Shown here in pieces: positions 16,124 to 23,086 of a stretch of DNA of 39,669 nucleotides (positions within the stretch are counted from its first letter, which is position 1; each line of letters starts with the position of its first letter). The stretch is from positions 1 through 39,669 of the forward strand of contig CAZDYP010000021.1 of assembly GCA_964509505.1 (NCBI GenBank), given 5' to 3'. This DNA comes from CAZDYP01 sp964509505 (GTDB taxonomy: Bacteria; Chloroflexota; Anaerolineae; JACRMK01). Under the pieces are notes generated by a model. That model saw only the letters and a list, made by a program, of their open reading frames with translations. It was not told the origin of the DNA and did no database searches. A program made the translations under genes and the position numbers.

Positions 16124-19100
16124 TTTCCCTTCCAGCCACAACCCCACATACTCCTTCACCATTCGCCGTGTGCTGAAGCGCGGCGCGACACTGCGAATCG
16201 CTTCCTTCATCTTCTGCACCCACGCGCGCGGAATACCTCGTTCATCGCGTTGATAGTAAAGGGGGATGATGTTTTGTTCGAGCGTCAGGTAGAGCGCGTT
16301 GGCGTCTTGCGCGTCTTGCTCTTCCTCGCCAATGTGCCGCGCGTCCGCGCTCACAATGTCCCAGCCATTCGCGCCATTGTAACCTTCCGCCCACCAGCCA
16401 TCGAGGATGCTCGCATTCGGCGCGCCATTCAACGCCGCCTTCATGCCGCTCGTGCCGCTCGCTTCCATCGGCTTGCGTGGGGTGTTCAGCCACACGTCCA
16501 CACCTGCCACCAAATGCCGCGCAAGGTGCATGTTGTATTCTTCGACGAAATGAATGCGCCCACGCAACCCTACCGCTTGTGAGTATTGATACACTTGGCG
16601 AATGAACGCTTGCCCCGGTTGGTCGGCGGGATGCGCCTTGCCCGCGAAGATGATTTGCAGCGGCGTATCCAAATCATAGACCATGCGCTTCAACCGTTCG
16701 ACATCACGGAAAATCAACGTCGCGCGTTTGTACGTCGCAAAGCGGCGCGCAAAACCCAGCGTCAAAATGTTTGGGTCGAGCAAGCTGTCAACCTGCCCCA
16801 TGGCATGGCTTTGTCCTAAACGATTGAGTCGTTCAATCGCTTGCGCGCGCACAAGCTGAATCAGTTTTTGCTTTTGCTGTTGATGCGCGCGCCACAATTC
16901 TTCATCGGGCAATGTCGCCAGCGCGTCCCAGAGCGACGCATCATCCAAGCGCTCGTACCAATCGTGACCGAGATACCTCGCATAGATAGACGCGAGCTCG
17001 GGCGCGAGCCACGTCGCCGTATGCACGCCATTGGTGATGGCGCGAATCGGCACACGGTCGCTCGTGAGCCCCGGCCACAACCAGCCCCACATCTGCCGCG
17101 CGACCTCGCCATGCAGTTTGCTCACCCCGTTGGCATGCGCCGACAGCTTCAACGCCAGCACCGTCATGCTGAAGCGTCCATCGTGCATAGCTAACTCCAT
17201 GAACTCGTCGCGTGTGAGACCGAGCTGCGCGTAGAACGTATGGAAATACTTATCAATCAAGTCGGGTGGGAAGGCGTCGTTGCCCGCAGGCACAGGCGTA
17301 TGTGTGGTAAACATGGTTTGTCGGCGCACCTCGTTAGCGATGTCCGTAAAACGCTTGCCCCCTTGCATCAGCTCACGCGCCAGTTCGAGCACCAGAAAAG
17401 CGGCATGACCTTCGTTCATGTGCCACACGCTCGGCGTGTAGCCTGCGGCGCGTAACGCCCGCACGCCGCCAATGCCCAACACCATCTCTTGCGCGATGCG
17501 CGACTCTTGATCGCCGACGTAAAGTTGCGCCAGCAGCTTACGGTCCTGAATGGTATTTTGCTCGATGTCGGTATCCATCATGATCAATGGAATGCGCCCG
17601 ACTTGGATGCGCCACAGTTGCGCATAAATCGTGCGGCCCGGCAGCTCGACGCCGATGGTGATGTGCTTGCCATCGTTGCTGCGCACCGCGACGGCTGGCA
17701 TTTCGGCAAAATTCACTTTCTCTGCCAGCGCGATTTGATTACCCTGCATGTCAATCTGTTGACGGAAAAACCCTTGCGGATACAAGAAGCCGACCGCGAC
17801 GAGCGGCAAGCCCAGGTCGCTTGCTTCTTTCAACGAGTCGCCCGCGAGGATGCCAAGACCGCCCGAATAAATCGGCAACGACTCGTGCAAGCCGAACTCA
17901 AACGAAAAGTAGGCGATGGTGCGCTGCGGCGCTTGCGGGTGCGTCGCGCGATACCATGTCTCAGCCCCTCGCATATACGCATCAAATTGCTGCATGACCT
18001 TCTCATAGTTCGCGCGGAACGTCGCATCGTTAGCCGCCGCTTCGAGTTTCTCACGCCGCGCCTCGCGCAAAAATTTGACGGGGTTGTGTGAGAGGTTGTG
18101 CCAGAGCGCCACGTCAATCAATTCAAAGAGATGTTGCGCTTCGGGATGCCACGCCCACCAGAGGTTGTATGCGAGTTCACCAAGCCGCGTAATGGCGGGG
18201 GGCAGCGCGGCGATGATGCGCGCGGTGCGCGCAATTTCGGCGGAGAGGGTTTGCTGTTGCTCGACCTGCGCCTGCTTCTTCTGCATCGCAAAGCGATAGA
18301 TGCCAACGTAACGCTCCGCCGATTGCGACCACGACAAATCGTAGCGCATCCCGTTCTGCTGAATGCGCCGCCAGATCTCACGATGCTTGTAAAGTTCAAC
18401 GGCGCGCACGATCGCCGCGAAGCATTCCCACATGTCCATGTGCTGGAAGGTGAAGCCATTGCCTTCGCCCGTACGCGGGTCGTAATCTTGCACGGTATCC
18501 GCCAGCCCCCCCGTCGCGCGCACCACCGGCACAACCCCATAACGCAACGCGATCATTTGATTGGTGCCGGCTGGCTCGAAGCGCGATGGCATCAGGTAAA
18601 TGTCGCTGCCGCCAAAAATTTTGGCGGAGGTCGTCGCGTTGAAATTTGGCGCATACACGACCCGCCCCGCATAGCGCGTTTGCAAATCGCCAAAGAAGCG
18701 CTGCAAGTCTGCGTCGCCGATGCCTTGCACGATGAGTTGCACGTTGAGCGCCAAAATTTTTTCGCTGAGGTCGCGCACCAGATACACGCCCTTCGGTTCG
18801 ATCAAACGCGAAATCATGCTGATAATGGGCGTGTCGGCGTCAACATTGAGCCCGAGCTCGCGTTGCAGAAAAAGCTTGTTGTCGCGCCGTGCATGCAACG
18901 AATCCACATGGTAATGGCGCATCAAATTCGTATCGGTCTTCGGATTATAGAGGTCGTAATCAATGCCGTTCAAAATTCCAAAGAGTCGGTCTTTGCGCGC
19001 GCGCAACGTGGCGTCGAGTTTCTCGCCAAATTCGGGCGTCAAAATTTCTTGCGCATGCCGCTCGCTCACGGTCGTAATCGCATCGGCGTACCAAATGCCG

Positions 19101-19723
19101 CGCGCCATGAAGTCCACTTGGCTGGGATCCGTCGAGACTTCGGGCTGCGCGACGTGGCTTTGTGTGCCGAGTCCCGCGATCTCCAACACACGCTGTCCAA
19201 AGATGCCTTGAAACGCGAGGTTGTGAATCGTATAGACGCACGCCGTATCACGGAAGAATGGGTCGTCGGCATAGACAGTCTTCAACCAATTCGGCACAAT
19301 AGCCGTGTGCCATTCGTGGCAATGAATCACGTCGGGTTGCCAATTCAAACGCCGACACATTTCGAGGGCAGCACGACAGTAAAAAATGAACCGCTCCGCA
19401 TCATCGTGAAACATGTAGATGCCATCGCGTTCATATAAGCGCGCGTTCTCGATGAAATACACGGGGATGTCGTCGGCGATGGCGCTTTGCCACACGGCTG
19501 CTTTGTCAGCGCTTTGGTCGAGCGGCACGTCGAATGTATCCAGCAATGGTCTTAGTCCAACTTTCTCGACAGGCACGACGCCATAGCGCGGCATGGCGAG
19601 GCGCACATCCACGTCAAGTTTCTTAAGGGCGATGGGCAGCGAACCGACGACATCGGCGACGCCGCCCGTTTTGGCGAACGGGAAAATTTCGGCAGAGAGC
19701 ATCAACACGCGCAGCGGTTTCAT
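16121..19723 (-). CDS. Glycogen synthase-alpha-glucan phosphorylase fusion
   Basis: A 1200-residue bifunctional protein. Residues 5-480 are a GT5 glycogen synthase: ADP-glucose site 'KTGGVADVVGSLP' (18-30), 'HCHEWHTA', and 'MPSRFEPAGTNQM' near 380. A short linker (about 480-510, Gln-rich) joins a GT35 phosphorylase: DUF3417-like 'LGELAYNLWWAWHPEA', 'SFEFGLHESLPIYSGGLGIL' (about 607-626), and the PLP site 'EASGTSGMKAALNG' (about 1087-1100). One half extends alpha-1,4-glucan and the other releases glucose-1-phosphate. All key motifs appear intact in both. The ATG at 19723 has GAAGG 8 bases upstream; a TTG at 19729 is the alternative. A good promoter and a perfect hairpin lie upstream. No other glg gene is adjacent. 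Confidence 0.92.
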   Translation of the reverse strand: MKPLRVLMLSAEIFPFAKTGGVADVVGSLPIALKKLDVDVRLAMPRYGVVPVEKVGLRPLLDTFDVPLDQSADKAAVWQSAIADDIPVYFIENARLYERDGIYMFHDDAERFIFYCRAALEMCRRLNWQPDVIHCHEWHTAIVPNWLKTVYADDPFFRDTACVYTIHNLAFQGIFGQRVLEIAGLGTQSHVAQPEVSTDPSQVDFMARGIWYADAITTVSERHAQEILTPEFGEKLDATLRARKDRLFGILNGIDYDLYNPKTDTNLMRHYHVDSLHARRDNKLFLQRELGLNVDADTPIISMISRLIEPKGVYLVRDLSEKILALNVQLIVQGIGDADLQRFFGDLQTRYAGRVVYAPNFNATTSAKIFGGSDIYLMPSRFEPAGTNQMIALRYGVVPVVRATGGLADTVQDYDPRTGEGNGFTFQHMDMWECFAAIVRAVELYKHREIWRRIQQNGMRYDLSWSQSAERYVGIYRFAMQKKQAQVEQQQTLSAEIARTARIIAALPPAITRLGELAYNLWWAWHPEAQHLFELIDVALWHNLSHNPVKFLREARREKLEAAANDATFRANYEKVMQQFDAYMRGAETWYRATHPQAPQRTIAYFSFEFGLHESLPIYSGGLGILAGDSLKEASDLGLPLVAVGFLYPQGFFRQQIDMQGNQIALAEKVNFAEMPAVAVRSNDGKHITIGVELPGRTIYAQLWRIQVGRIPLIMMDTDIEQNTIQDRKLLAQLYVGDQESRIAQEMVLGIGGVRALRAAGYTPSVWHMNEGHAAFLVLELARELMQGGKRFTDIANEVRRQTMFTTHTPVPAGNDAFPPDLIDKYFHTFYAQLGLTRDEFMELAMHDGRFSMTVLALKLSAHANGVSKLHGEVARQMWGWLWPGLTSDRVPIRAITNGVHTATWLAPELASIYARYLGHDWYERLDDASLWDALATLPDEELWRAHQQQKQKLIQLVRAQAIERLNRLGQSHAMGQVDSLLDPNILTLGFARRFATYKRATLIFRDVERLKRMVYDLDTPLQIIFAGKAHPADQPGQAFIRQVYQYSQAVGLRGRIHFVEEYNMHLARHLVAGVDVWLNTPRKPMEASGTSGMKAALNGAPNASILDGWWAEGYNGANGWDIVSADARHIGEEEQDAQDANALYLTLEQNIIPLYYQRDERGIPRAWVQKMKEAIRSVAPRFSTRRMVKEYVGLWLEGK

Positions 19724-19747
19724 AGGCAAACCTTCAACTGAGGACTA

Positions 19748-19778
19748 GACCCTAAGGGTTTTGGAAACCCTTAGGGTC
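19748..19778. repeat. Perfect 14-bp palindromic hairpin in the glycogen gene leader
   Basis: GACCCTAAGGGTTT (19748-19761) and its exact complement (19765-19778) with loop TGG. From the predicted promoter, transcription would start at about 19778, placing this hairpin at the very 5' end of the mRNA. It could protect the transcript or regulate it; it also belongs to the palindrome family scattered in this window. Confidence 0.7.
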
Positions 19779-19784
19779 GGCGAG

Positions 19785-19813
19785 ATTCTAACATTCGCAG
19801 TAAGTGAGGGCAA
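19785..19813 (-). promoter_or_regulatory. Predicted promoter of the glycogen synthase-phosphorylase gene
   Basis: Minus strand TTGCCC (19813-19808), a 17-base spacer, then TAGAAT (19790-19785). Spacing is ideal for sigma70-type polymerase. The only gene downstream is the fusion gene, about 60 bases away. Confidence 0.55.
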
Positions 19814-19831
19814 ATCGGCGTTGCCCTAGAC

Positions 19832-19856
19832 CGCGCAGGGTTGGCAAACCTGCGCG
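19832..19856. repeat. Palindromic repeat CGCGCAGG ... CCTGCGCG
   Basis: Eight-bp perfect arms (19832-19839, 19849-19856) around GTTGGCAAA. It lies between the divergent promoters and overlaps the proposed -35 of the PyrD-like gene (TTGGCA, 19841-19846). Confidence 0.55.
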
Positions 19857-19872
19857 CTCTTCGTGATATAAT
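19841..19872 (+). promoter_or_regulatory. Predicted promoter of the PyrD-like gene, probably leaderless
   Basis: A perfect TATAAT (19867-19872) ends 9 bases before the ATG at 19882. TTGGCA at 19841-19846 is the best -35, though the 20-base spacer is long. A start site 6-9 bases after the -10 falls at or next to the ATG, and no Shine-Dalgarno is present, so a leaderless mRNA is likely. Confidence 0.5.
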
Positions 19873-19881
19873 ACTGTACTC

Positions 19882-20670
19882 ATGCTTGAACTCGCTCCCC
19901 AGCGCAAACAAGGGCTCACGCTGACTTCGCCCATCATCGCGGCATCAGGTTCAGTAGGATTTGCCAACGAAGCCGACGCTCTCATCGCGCGCGCGCCATT
20001 CGGCGCTATCGTGACCGCGCCCATCTCCTTGCGCCCACGTTCAGGCGCAGCGCAACCACGCTTGATTGAACTGCGCGGCGGTGTGTTATTGAATCATGGC
20101 GACCACAATCGCGGCTGGCAGCGCTCTGCCGAAAAATTTGGCGCAATCTGGATGCGCCACCCAACGCCGTTTATCGTTCAGCTTGCAGGCCAGTCCAACG
20201 ACTGGGTTGCGCTCGCGCGACGCATCGAACACACAAACGGCATCGCAGGCATTGAGATAGATGTCGAAAGCGCAGCGCTGGCGTCCACGCTTGCCGCTGT
20301 CCGCGCCGCCGTCGAGCTGCCCATCCTCGCACGCTTGCCGTATGGCGGCGATGTTTTCGCAGCGCAAGTCGTCGCGGCAGGCGCCGATGCGCTGGTGTGC
20401 ATCATGCCGCCGCGCGGCGCGGCGTTGGATGGCGAGCGCCAGCAGTTGCTTGAAGGATTGGTGTATGGACCGCTGGTCAAACCGTTGGCGTTACAGACAT
20501 TACAAGCGGTTCGTCAATCGGGCTTGACGATTCCTTTGATTGGGTGTGGAGGCGTTCATACACGCGCCGACGTTACGGATTTTTTAACAGCAGGCGCAAG
20601 CGCGGTGATGATTGATAGCTTGGCGTGGGTTAATCCACAAGCCGTCAACGACATTTTGCAAACGTGGTGA
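19882..20670 (+). CDS. Dihydroorotate dehydrogenase-like protein lacking the usual catalytic motif
   Basis: A 262-residue TIM-barrel protein of the PyrD class 1 type. Evidence: N-terminal 'LTSPIIAASGSVGFANEADAL', 'GAIVTAPISLRPRSGAAQPRL', and FMN-phosphate region 'IPLIGCGGVHTRADVTDFLTAGASAVMID'. It is shorter than PyrD1B (about 300-310). Where class 1 enzymes carry the NxSCPN loop with the catalytic Cys, this protein has 'IAGIEIDVESAAL', with neither the Cys nor the Asn pair. It may bind flavin but is unlikely to be a standard dihydroorotate dehydrogenase. Its promoter suggests leaderless expression. The PyrK-like gene lies about 4 kb away on the other strand. Confidence 0.75.
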   Translation: MLELAPQRKQGLTLTSPIIAASGSVGFANEADALIARAPFGAIVTAPISLRPRSGAAQPRLIELRGGVLLNHGDHNRGWQRSAEKFGAIWMRHPTPFIVQLAGQSNDWVALARRIEHTNGIAGIEIDVESAALASTLAAVRAAVELPILARLPYGGDVFAAQVVAAGADALVCIMPPRGAALDGERQQLLEGLVYGPLVKPLALQTLQAVRQSGLTIPLIGCGGVHTRADVTDFLTAGASAVMIDSLAWVNPQAVNDILQTW

Positions 20671-21111
20671 CACGGTTATTATTTTTATTTAATGATTTAG
20701 TCTTAGTAGGGGTTGTGGATTCGGGGAAACGGTCAGGCACGAAAGCAGTCACCGCTACATGCAGATTGCAGCCAGACTCTATCAAACTACAGCTGGTATT
20801 CTTCGCGCAAAGTATCGCGTTGGTGTGTTGTGGAAGAGTTGGGCATGAATCAGGCGCGCCAGTAATCATTGTGGTTGTTGCGCCTGCGCTCATCCGCAAC
20901 TCATTCGCTCTCCACCAACGAGCCTGTGGAAACATTCGAACATATTCACAGGTTTTACGCATTGTATAAAAACGCTTATGGAAAGCGCAAGTTGTCCACA
21001 TGAAATGTCCACAATCACTACTCAAATATCCACAGTCGCTATGTTAGGCAACTGCGTCACAGTCCGCTGGAGAATGTTTTCGGCGACATTTTTAATGGGA
21101 TGGCGTGAAAA
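20671..21111. other. Gene-free region with a cluster of DnaA-box-like sites (possible replication origin)
   Basis: A 540-bp gap before tRNA-Val. Three same-strand sites of the form NTRTCCACA lie within 43 bp: TTGTCCACA (20992-21000), ATGTCCACA (21005-21013) and ATATCCACA (21026-21034). Weaker sites on the other strand are at 20714-20722, 20829-20837 and 20925-20933. An A/T-rich tract is at 20678-20700. Genes for 18 kb to the left run leftward and for 8 kb to the right run rightward, as expected around an origin. Against this, dnaA, dnaN and other usual origin neighbours are not here. Open frames in the gap lack starts, ribosome sites and recognisable domains. Confidence 0.4.
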
Positions 21112-21112
21112 T

Positions 21113-21140
21113 TTGCGCGCGATGACGGGTGTGTTATAAT
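21113..21140 (+). promoter_or_regulatory. Predicted promoter of tRNA-Val
   Basis: TTGCGC (21113-21118), 16-base spacer, TATAAT (21135-21140). The tRNA begins 71 bases downstream of the -10, leaving a short 5' leader. Confidence 0.55.
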
Positions 21141-21211
21141 GTTGCGCGTCAGCGGTGGGATTGATTGGGTGGCTTAATGAACTATCCGATGATTTAGTCT
21201 GAAATTTAAAC

Positions 21212-21285
21212 GGGCGGTTAGCTCAGCTGGACAGAGCGCCACGTTGACATCGTGGAGGTCAGAGGTTCGATCCCTCTATCGCCCA
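21212..21285 (+). tRNA. tRNA-Val (anticodon GAC)
   Basis: 74 bases fold into a full cloverleaf: 7-bp acceptor stem (GGGCGGT with ATCGCCC, one G-U pair), 4-bp D stem GCTC/GAGC, anticodon stem CCACG/CGTGG with loop TTGACAT, and T arm AGAGG-TTCGATC-CCTCT. Discriminator base A; CCA is not encoded. Anticodon GAC reads GUC/GUU valine codons. Flanked by a promoter and a strong terminator, so it is a single-gene transcript. Confidence 0.97.
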
Positions 21286-21293
21286 CACAGCAA

Positions 21294-21330
21294 AAACGCC
21301 TCACTCAAAACGAGTGAGGCGTTTGTCTTT
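21294..21330 (+). terminator. Rho-independent terminator after tRNA-Val
   Basis: Thirteen-bp perfect stem (21294-21306 with 21312-21324), 5-base loop, followed by a T-rich run ending GTCTTT. It separates the tRNA from gcvT. Confidence 0.8.
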
Positions 21331-21423
21331 GGCGCACATTCTCAGCTTGCGCGTCTTATGCTACAATCTCCCCGCTCGTTGCGTGATGGATGAACTATGA
21401 CGAGCGACGAAAGGAAATGGCGT

Positions 21424-22533
21424 ATGAACGACGAACTGAAACGAACGGTGTTGCACGGCGCGCATCGCAAACTTGGCGCGCAGATGACGCCGTTTGGCGG
21501 CTGGGATATGCCTGTGCGGTATAGCGGCGACATCGCCGAGCATAAGTCCGTGCGTGAGCGTGCGGGCGTCTTCGATGTGTCGCACATGGGGCGCTTCGCT
21601 GTGCGCGGGCGTGACGCGCAAGCATTTCTCGATGCTGTGTTCACGAACCACGTCGCCGCACTCAAAATCGGGCAGGCGCATTACGGTTTCTTGTGCAACA
21701 CCAGCGGCGGCGTAGTGGATGATGTGATTTGCTATCGGCGCGGCGAAAATTTTTATTGGCTCGTCGTCAATGCAGGCAATCGGGACAAAGATTGGCAATG
21801 GCTGATGTCGCACAAGCGCGGCGAGGTGGACATGCAGAATGTTTCCGATGAATGGGCGTTGATGGCATTGCAAGGTCCACAAGCGTTGACGATCCTTGCC
21901 AAGTTCACCGACTTGGATTTCAACACGATTCCGTATTATCACTGCGCCGATACGCAAGTCGCAGGACATGAAGCGTTCGTCGCGCGCACAGGCTACACCG
22001 GCGAAGATGGCGTCGAGCTTGCCGTGCGGAGCGATCAGACCGTTGAGGTATGGACGAAGTTGCTAGAGGCAGGCGCGACGCCTTGCGGACTCGGCGCGCG
22101 CGATACGTTGCGCCTCGAAGCGGGTATGGCATTGTATGGACACGAGCTAACCGACACGACGAACCCGCTCGAAGCCAACCTCAAGCGCTTCATCAAGCTA
22201 GACAAACGCGACAGTTCGACAAGCTCACTGTGCGACTTCGTTGGGCGTGATTGGCTTGAGCAATCGCTGAAGGATGGACTCAAGAAAAAATTGGTCGGCT
22301 TGGCGATGATCGAGCGTGGCATTGCGCGCGCGGGCTACGTCGTGCAGCTCAATGGGCAAGTAATTGGCGAGCTGACGAGCGGCGGACCCTCCATCACCAC
22401 AGGACAAAACATCGCGCTCGCCTACGTGCCTGTTGAGCATAGCAAGCTGGATACGCTGCTAGAGGTCATGATCCGTGACAAACCTGTGAAGGCGAAGGTT
22501 GTGAAGACGCCTTTCTACACACGCAAGAAGTGA
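21424..22533 (+). CDS. gcvT: Glycine cleavage system T protein (aminomethyltransferase)
   Basis: A 369-residue tetrahydrofolate-dependent aminomethyltransferase that takes the aminomethyl group from lipoyl-H protein and releases ammonia and methylene-THF. Family motifs: 'GAQMTPFGGWDMPVRYSG', 'VFDVSHMGRFAVRG', 'GYTGEDGVEL', 'GLGARDTLRLEAGMALYGHEL', and 'GGPSITTGQNIALAYVP'. The ATG at 21424 has AGGA 8 bases upstream; an in-frame start at 21397 is less likely. Oddity: the usual 'KLDKGDF' reads 'KLDKRDSSTSSLCDF' at about residues 259-273. About 8 extra residues are encoded by a TTCGACAAGCTCA repeat flanked by GCGAC on both sides. First gene of the gcvT-gcvH-gcvPA group. Confidence 0.95.
   Translation: MNDELKRTVLHGAHRKLGAQMTPFGGWDMPVRYSGDIAEHKSVRERAGVFDVSHMGRFAVRGRDAQAFLDAVFTNHVAALKIGQAHYGFLCNTSGGVVDDVICYRRGENFYWLVVNAGNRDKDWQWLMSHKRGEVDMQNVSDEWALMALQGPQALTILAKFTDLDFNTIPYYHCADTQVAGHEAFVARTGYTGEDGVELAVRSDQTVEVWTKLLEAGATPCGLGARDTLRLEAGMALYGHELTDTTNPLEANLKRFIKLDKRDSSTSSLCDFVGRDWLEQSLKDGLKKKLVGLAMIERGIARAGYVVQLNGQVIGELTSGGPSITTGQNIALAYVPVEHSKLDTLLEVMIRDKPVKAKVVKTPFYTRKK
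22215..22227. repeat. REP-like TTCGACAAGCTCA inside gcvT
   Basis: Same 13-mer as in rlmI (9158-9170), here within CAGT ... ACTG ends (22212-22230). GCGAC occurs just before (22208-22212 region) and just after (22232-22236 region), consistent with a short target duplication. The frame is kept. Confidence 0.55.
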
Positions 22534-22540
22534 GAAGTAA

Positions 22541-22600
22541 ACAGTAATCAGTAATGAGTAATTGACTCTCCAATTACTCATTACTCATTACTCATTACTC
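22541..22600. repeat. Short tandem/inverted repeat between gcvT and gcvH
   Basis: AGTAATGAGTAATTG (22550-22564) pairs exactly with CAATTACTCATTACT (22571-22585), and the ATTACTC unit continues to 22600. A hairpin in the gcvT-gcvH spacer could tune the relative levels of the two messages. Confidence 0.65.
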
Positions 22601-22621
22601 TTTTTCGTTGAGGAGATTTTT

Positions 22622-23005
22622 ATGGCTACCCCTACTGATCGCAAATACACGAAAGAACACGAATGGGCAAAAGTGGATGGCGAGCTCGTCGTCGTCGGCA
22701 TCAGCGACTACGCGCAACACGCGCTAGGCGATGTGGTGTACGTCGAAGTGCCTGCGGCTGGCAAGAGCGTCACGGCGATGCAGGTATTTGGCGTCGTCGA
22801 GTCTGTCAAAGCCGCATCCGACTTGTTCGCGCCCATCAGCGGCACTGTCAATGAAGCGAATAGCGCGCTGCAAGATACGCCCGAGCTCGTCAACAGCGAC
22901 CCGTACGGCGCGGGCTGGATGATCAAAGTGAAGCCGAGCAACATGGGCGAGCTGGACAGCTTGCTGACGGCGGAACAATACGATGCGTTCATTGCCACAC
23001 TCTAA
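22622..23005 (+). CDS. gcvH: Glycine cleavage system H protein
   Basis: A 127-residue lipoyl carrier that shuttles the aminomethyl group between P, T and L proteins. The lipoylated lysine is in 'VESVKAASD' at about residue 63. 'YTKEHEWAKVDGELVVVGIS', 'ALGDVVYVEVP' and 'NSDPYGAGWMIKVKPSN' are typical. The ATG at 22622 has GAGGAG 9 bases upstream; an earlier in-frame start at 22562 lies within a repeat and is rejected. Length fits the family. Confidence 0.96.
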   Translation: MATPTDRKYTKEHEWAKVDGELVVVGISDYAQHALGDVVYVEVPAAGKSVTAMQVFGVVESVKAASDLFAPISGTVNEANSALQDTPELVNSDPYGAGWMIKVKPSNMGELDSLLTAEQYDAFIATL

Positions 23006-23013
23006 CGAGTAAA

Positions 23014-23072
23014 AAGTAATCAGTCATGAGTGCGCCTTGCCAATTACTTTCTACTTTCTACTTTCTACTTTT
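23014..23072. repeat. Short tandem repeat between gcvH and gcvPA (CTTTCTA units)
   Basis: An AGTAAAAAGTAATCAGTCATGAGT-like left part (23014-23030) is followed by tandem ACTTTCT units at 23045-23070. A degenerate version of the repeat between gcvT and gcvH. Confidence 0.5.
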
Positions 23073-23086
23073 CGATTGGAGTCTTC

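Noticed and set aside
20645..21025. Open frames on both strands in the gap before tRNA-Val (101 and 126 codons)
   Set aside because: No ribosome sites, no recognisable domain, and the composition and overlap with DnaA-like boxes argue for non-coding DNA.
21331..21423. Glycine riboswitch before gcvT
   Set aside because: Only 93 bases separate the tRNA terminator from gcvT and no paired aptamer-like folds are visible.
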